NCBI GenBank assembly: GCA_963992225.1
Contig: CAXDTK010000052.1
Span: 1-23,147, forward strand
Reading direction: 5' to 3'
DNA from: Pelomonas sp963992225
GTDB taxonomy: Bacteria > Pseudomonadota > Gammaproteobacteria > Burkholderiales > Burkholderiaceae_C
DNA: 23,147 nt
Shown here: piece by piece, positions 23,103-23,147 of the stretch
Layout: each line of letters begins with the position of its first letter
Numbering within the stretch: the stretch's first letter is position 1
Program-made: the position numbers and the translations under genes
Notes under the pieces: generated by a model
The model's database searches: none
The model's input: the letters and a program-made list of their open reading frames with translations, nothing else
What the model was told of the DNA's origin: nothing

Positions 23103-23147
23103 CTGTCTCTTATACACATCTCCGAGCCCACGAGACGGACTCCTATC
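23103..23147 (+). other. Illumina Nextera adapter contamination (not genomic)
   Basis: 23103-23121 is CTGTCTCTTATACACATCT, the 19-bp Tn5 mosaic end used in Nextera libraries. 23122-23136, CCGAGCCCACGAGAC, is the read-2 transposase adapter. 23137-23144, GGACTCCT, fits an i7 index (N705 in the Nextera set), and ATC begins the P7 side. The order mosaic end, adapter, index, P7 is exactly what a read running through its insert produces, so the contig truly ends near 23102. Confidence 0.97.

Noticed and set aside
21798..23117. Long antisense reading frame of 439 codons beginning MYKRQ
   Set aside because: Its start lies in adapter sequence and the rest is the shadow of the PepSY and small membrane genes, with low-complexity R/Q/H/A-rich composition typical of reverse frames in high-GC genes.
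23103..23121. Tn5 mosaic end as evidence of a transposon relic
   Set aside because: It is followed directly by Illumina adapter and index, so it is a library artefact.

Overview
The window is high-GC DNA (about 70% by eye) with strong G/C preference at third codon positions and the rpsB-tsf-pyrH-frr-uppS-cdsA-dxr-rseP-bamA-skp-lpxD-fabZ-lpxA-lpxB-rnhB order of Betaproteobacteria. The protein sequences and the hemP/DUF2325 pair next to this cluster suggest Burkholderiales, probably near Roseateles, Pelomonas, Mitsuaria or Rubrivivax. That placement is inference from family recognition; no database search was run.

Layout. Positions 1-2354 carry two minus-strand genes: a bifunctional NAD(P)H-hydrate repair enzyme cut by the left edge, and a DadA-like FAD oxidoreductase 10 bp upstream of it. 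A 317-bp divergent region follows, with an rpsB promoter candidate and a long structured rpsB leader. From 2672 to 17933 fifteen plus-strand genes run almost without gaps: ribosomal protein S2, EF-Ts, UMP kinase and ribosome recycling factor, then polyprenyl and phospholipid precursor synthesis (uppS, cdsA), the MEP isoprenoid pathway (dxr), the site-2 protease RseP, outer-membrane protein assembly (bamA, skp), lipid A synthesis (lpxD, fabZ, lpxA, lpxB), RNase HII and a SpoU-type RNA methyltransferase. Terminator-like hairpins follow rpsB and tsf. Many junctions are overlaps or gaps of 0-15 bp. The exceptions are two roughly 150-bp spacers flanking lpxA, which hold diverged copies of the same hairpin-rich repeat.

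From 17934 onward the DNA looks like an iron-responsive island. A near-perfect Fur box precedes hemP and a DUF2325 gene. A convergent hairpin separates these from a minus-strand TonB-dependent siderophore receptor. That receptor shares a second, weaker Fur-like site with a divergent pair, a 57-residue membrane protein and a PepSY-domain membrane protein. A plausible reading is that the receptor imports a ferric siderophore and the PepSY protein processes it at the inner membrane under Fur control.

The last 45 bases (23103-23147) are not genomic. They are the Tn5 mosaic end plus Illumina Nextera read-2 adapter and an i7 index, so the PepSY gene is cut by an untrimmed adapter and the true contig end is about 23102. 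I found no tRNA, rRNA, CRISPR array, prophage or insertion sequence. The most interesting non-routine signals are the paired repeats around lpxA, substitutions at two functional positions of LpxA, the structured rpsB leader, and the Fur-linked DUF2325 protein.
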